From contig JASIBM010000366.1 in assembly GCA_030045175.1 (NCBI GenBank), forward strand, positions 1 to 6,001: DNA of 6,001 nt, read 5' to 3'. Numbering within the stretch: position 1 is the first letter of the stretch; each line of letters begins with the position of its first letter. Positions 4,140 through 6,001 of the stretch are shown here, one piece after another. The notes under the pieces were generated by a model. The model was not told the DNA's origin, made no database searches, and saw nothing but the letters and a program-made list of their open reading frames with translations. The translations under genes and the position numbers were made by a program. This DNA comes from Streptosporangiaceae bacterium (GTDB taxonomy: Bacteria; Actinomycetota; Actinomycetes; Streptosporangiales; Streptosporangiaceae).

Positions 4140-6001
4140 GTGAGAATTCGGCGTCGCGTTGTGTTGCCCGATGGCATTGTCTCCGGTGTCGCTGTGCTGT
4201 CCGTTGTCACCGCCACGGCGGTTCTGGCGAGCGGGCTGGCGGGCGCTGACCGGGCGGCTGGCGCGGTGACGGCCAGAAAGGCGGCGACGGCCAGCAGGGT
4301 CGGGCCGGCCCGCGCGGCGTGCCTGGCCCCTGCGGGGCACGCGGTCGTGCTGGTTGGCCGGCAGGTTAGCGGCGCGGCCAGGAAGGTACCCGCAACGGCG
4401 CCACGGTACGTGATCCGGGTGGATCAGCTGGGCTATCCCGCCAGGGCGGCCAAGCTGGCCGAGATCATGGTCCGCGAGCAGCCTGAGCGCGGCGGTCCGC
4501 CGCGGCCTGTCGTGATCATCGACTGGGAGCTCATCAGGCAGGGCACCTGCGCCGTTGTCGCCCACGGCTTCGCGGGCGTCGACCTTGGCCGGTGGAACCG
4601 CGCGTACCCGGCGGTCCTGGCGATCAGGTTCAGCCGGTTCCGCACCCCGGGCACGTACCGGCTCGCGCTGACGAAGGACCCGTCCGTCGTGTCGCCGTGG
4701 TTCTCGATCGGGTCACCGTCCAGCCTGTACGCGACGGCGCTGGCGAACGCGCTGTCGTTCTATCAGAACGAGCGAGACGGCCCCGACTACATTCCCAGCG
4801 CGCTGCGGACCGCTCCGGGTGACCTGAACGACGCGAACGCGATGACGTTCCGCATTCCCAAGGTAAACGGGAACGGCGACTTCCGTGGCAGCCTGCGCAG
4901 GCTCGCGACCGGCGTGCGGATCAACGCCACCGGAGGCTGGTTCGACGCGGGCGACTACCTGCACTTCACCGAGACCACGAGCTACGCGGTGGCGATGATG
5001 CTGCAGGGCATCGTGTCGTTCCCGCGCCACATGGGCGCCGACGGCCAGGTCAGCTTCGTCGACGAGGCCAAGTTCGGCCTTGACTTCTTGCAGCGGATGT
5101 GGAACGAGCGGACCAGGACGCTGTACCTGCAGGTCGGCACCGGCGAGGCGAACAATTATTACTTCGGCGATCACGACATCTGGCGGCTGCCCCAGGCCGA
5201 CGACGATTACATGGGCACCAACCCGCGCTACCTGTACATCAGGCACCCGCCGGTGTTCCGCGCCGGGCGTCCGGGGGCGCGGATAAGCCCGAACCTGGCC
5301 GGCCGGCTCACGGCCGACTTCGCGCTGTGCTACCGCGTCTTCCGCGCGTCCGACCCGGCCTACGCCGACCGCTGCCTGCGCTCCGCAGAGACCGTGTACT
5401 CCCTCGCAGGGACGCACTGGAAGGGCAGGCTCCAGACCACGGTGCCGTGGGACTTCTACCCCGAGACTTCCTGGCGAGACGACATGATGCTCGGCGCCAC
5501 CGAGCTCGCGCTCGCGCTGCGCGCTGCCGACCAGGGTGACGGGGCGCGCCACGCGGGCGGCGCGGCTCACCCGGCGAGCCTGCCTGCGGGCTTGCCGGTC
5601 AGGTCGGCCTCGGTCTACCTGGCCGACGCGGCGCGCTGGGCGAGGGAGTGGATCAATGGCAAGGCCGCGGTCAGTGACACCTTGAACCTGTACAACGTGA
5701 GCGGGCTCGCGGACTACGAGCTGTACCGGGCGATCGGTCATGCGCACGCGGCTCACCTCGCGGTCACCAGGGCGGCGCTGCTCGGGAACCTGCGAGCCCA
5801 GATCCAGCGGGCGATCGGGATCGGCGCGAGGGACCCGTTCGACTTCGGCTTCGCCTGGGATCAGTGGGACACGACCACGCACGGCCTCGGCATGTCGGTG
5901 CTGGCGGACGAGTACGACTCGCTGGTGGGCCGGCCGGTCTACGCCGCGTGGGGCCAGCGGCAGCTCGACGACGTGCTCGGCGCGAACCCGTGGGGCGTGT
6001 C
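4140..6001 (+). CDS. Secreted glycoside hydrolase family 9 enzyme (cellulase/endoglucanase type), 3' partial
   Basis: The first 620 residues are visible; the frame is open at the window end. GH9 enzymes hydrolyse beta-1,4-glucans with inversion. An in-frame TAG at 4128-4130 limits how far upstream the start can be, and GTG 4140 gives a good signal peptide: RIRRR, a hydrophobic core (about 13-33) and a likely AGA/D cut after residue 36. Residues 37-88 are an Ala/Arg-rich linker. YVIRVDQLGYP (90-100) opens an Ig-like CelD_N domain to about 190. The (alpha/alpha)6 catalytic domain follows from about 195, with GGWFDAGDY holding Asp269 and Asp272, the pair that activates water in GH9. Other family-like stretches are GDHDIWRLPQADDDY (343-357) and PETSWRDDMMLGATELALAL (441-460). 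The last visible residues, LGANPWGV, begin the C-terminal GH9 signature; the catalytic Glu lies beyond the window. An Ala/Gly/Pro-rich insertion lies at about 463-488. Thirteen arginines are AGG. RRxVV in the n-region leaves Tat export open. Substrate is inferred from family. Confidence 0.93.
   Translation, partial: MRIRRRVVLPDGIVSGVAVLSVVTATAVLASGLAGADRAAGAVTARKAATASRVGPARAACLAPAGHAVVLVGRQVSGAARKVPATAPRYVIRVDQLGYPARAAKLAEIMVREQPERGGPPRPVVIIDWELIRQGTCAVVAHGFAGVDLGRWNRAYPAVLAIRFSRFRTPGTYRLALTKDPSVVSPWFSIGSPSSLYATALANALSFYQNERDGPDYIPSALRTAPGDLNDANAMTFRIPKVNGNGDFRGSLRRLATGVRINATGGWFDAGDYLHFTETTSYAVAMMLQGIVSFPRHMGADGQVSFVDEAKFGLDFLQRMWNERTRTLYLQVGTGEANNYYFGDHDIWRLPQADDDYMGTNPRYLYIRHPPVFRAGRPGARISPNLAGRLTADFALCYRVFRASDPAYADRCLRSAETVYSLAGTHWKGRLQTTVPWDFYPETSWRDDMMLGATELALALRAADQGDGARHAGGAAHPASLPAGLPVRSASVYLADAARWAREWINGKAAVSDTLNLYNVSGLADYELYRAIGHAHAAHLAVTRAALLGNLRAQIQRAIGIGARDPFDFGFAWDQWDTTTHGLGMSVLADEYDSLVGRPVYAAWGQRQLDDVLGANPWGV

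Noticed and set aside
4713..5882. 389-codon open frame on the minus strand
   Set aside because: It is antisense to the GH9 gene, whose motifs are unmistakable; the shadow translation is Arg/Val-rich and matches nothing I know.

Overview
This is a very GC-rich window with GTG starts, stop/start overlaps between genes and strong G/C third-position bias, so it most likely comes from a high-GC actinomycete. The genus cannot be told from the sequence. AGG arginine codons are unusually frequent throughout. No tRNA, rRNA, insertion sequence, integrase or CRISPR array was seen.

Layout. (1) Positions 1-2818, plus strand: the 3' end of an operon for a membrane-bound group 4 [NiFe]-hydrogenase-like or complex-I-like oxidoreductase (Hyc/Hyf type). 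It holds the C-terminal part of a ferredoxin-like protein (1-240), a HycG/NuoB-like iron-sulfur small subunit (237-806) and a HyfB/NuoL-like proton-channel subunit of 671 residues (803-2818). The three genes overlap as ATGA and GTGA, so they are translationally coupled. The large catalytic subunit and the other membrane subunits are not in the window and must lie upstream if present. (2) 2832-3305, minus strand: a group II truncated haemoglobin (GlbO/trHbO), convergent with the operon and separated from it by only 13 bp. (3) 3306-3507: a divergent intergenic region with a perfect 7-bp inverted repeat. (4) 3508-4044, plus strand: an HNH endonuclease-family protein with two CxxC pairs and one TTA codon. 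(5) 4045-4139: a short gap with a GC-rich hairpin and a probable -10 element placed for a leaderless transcript. (6) 4140-6001, plus strand: the 5' part of a secreted glycoside hydrolase family 9 enzyme (cellulase type), with a signal peptide, an Ig-like CelD_N domain and the catalytic-base motif. It runs off the window end before the catalytic acid.

How the genes work together. The first three encode parts of one complex: electrons would pass through Fe-S centres in the ferredoxin-like and HycG-like subunits on the cytoplasmic face, and the HyfB-like subunit would couple this to proton movement. The globin binds O2 or related ligands but is transcribed separately. The HNH and GH9 genes look like independent units. 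The most notable feature is the ferredoxin-like protein, which keeps exactly the four cysteines for one [4Fe-4S] cluster and has lost those for the other.
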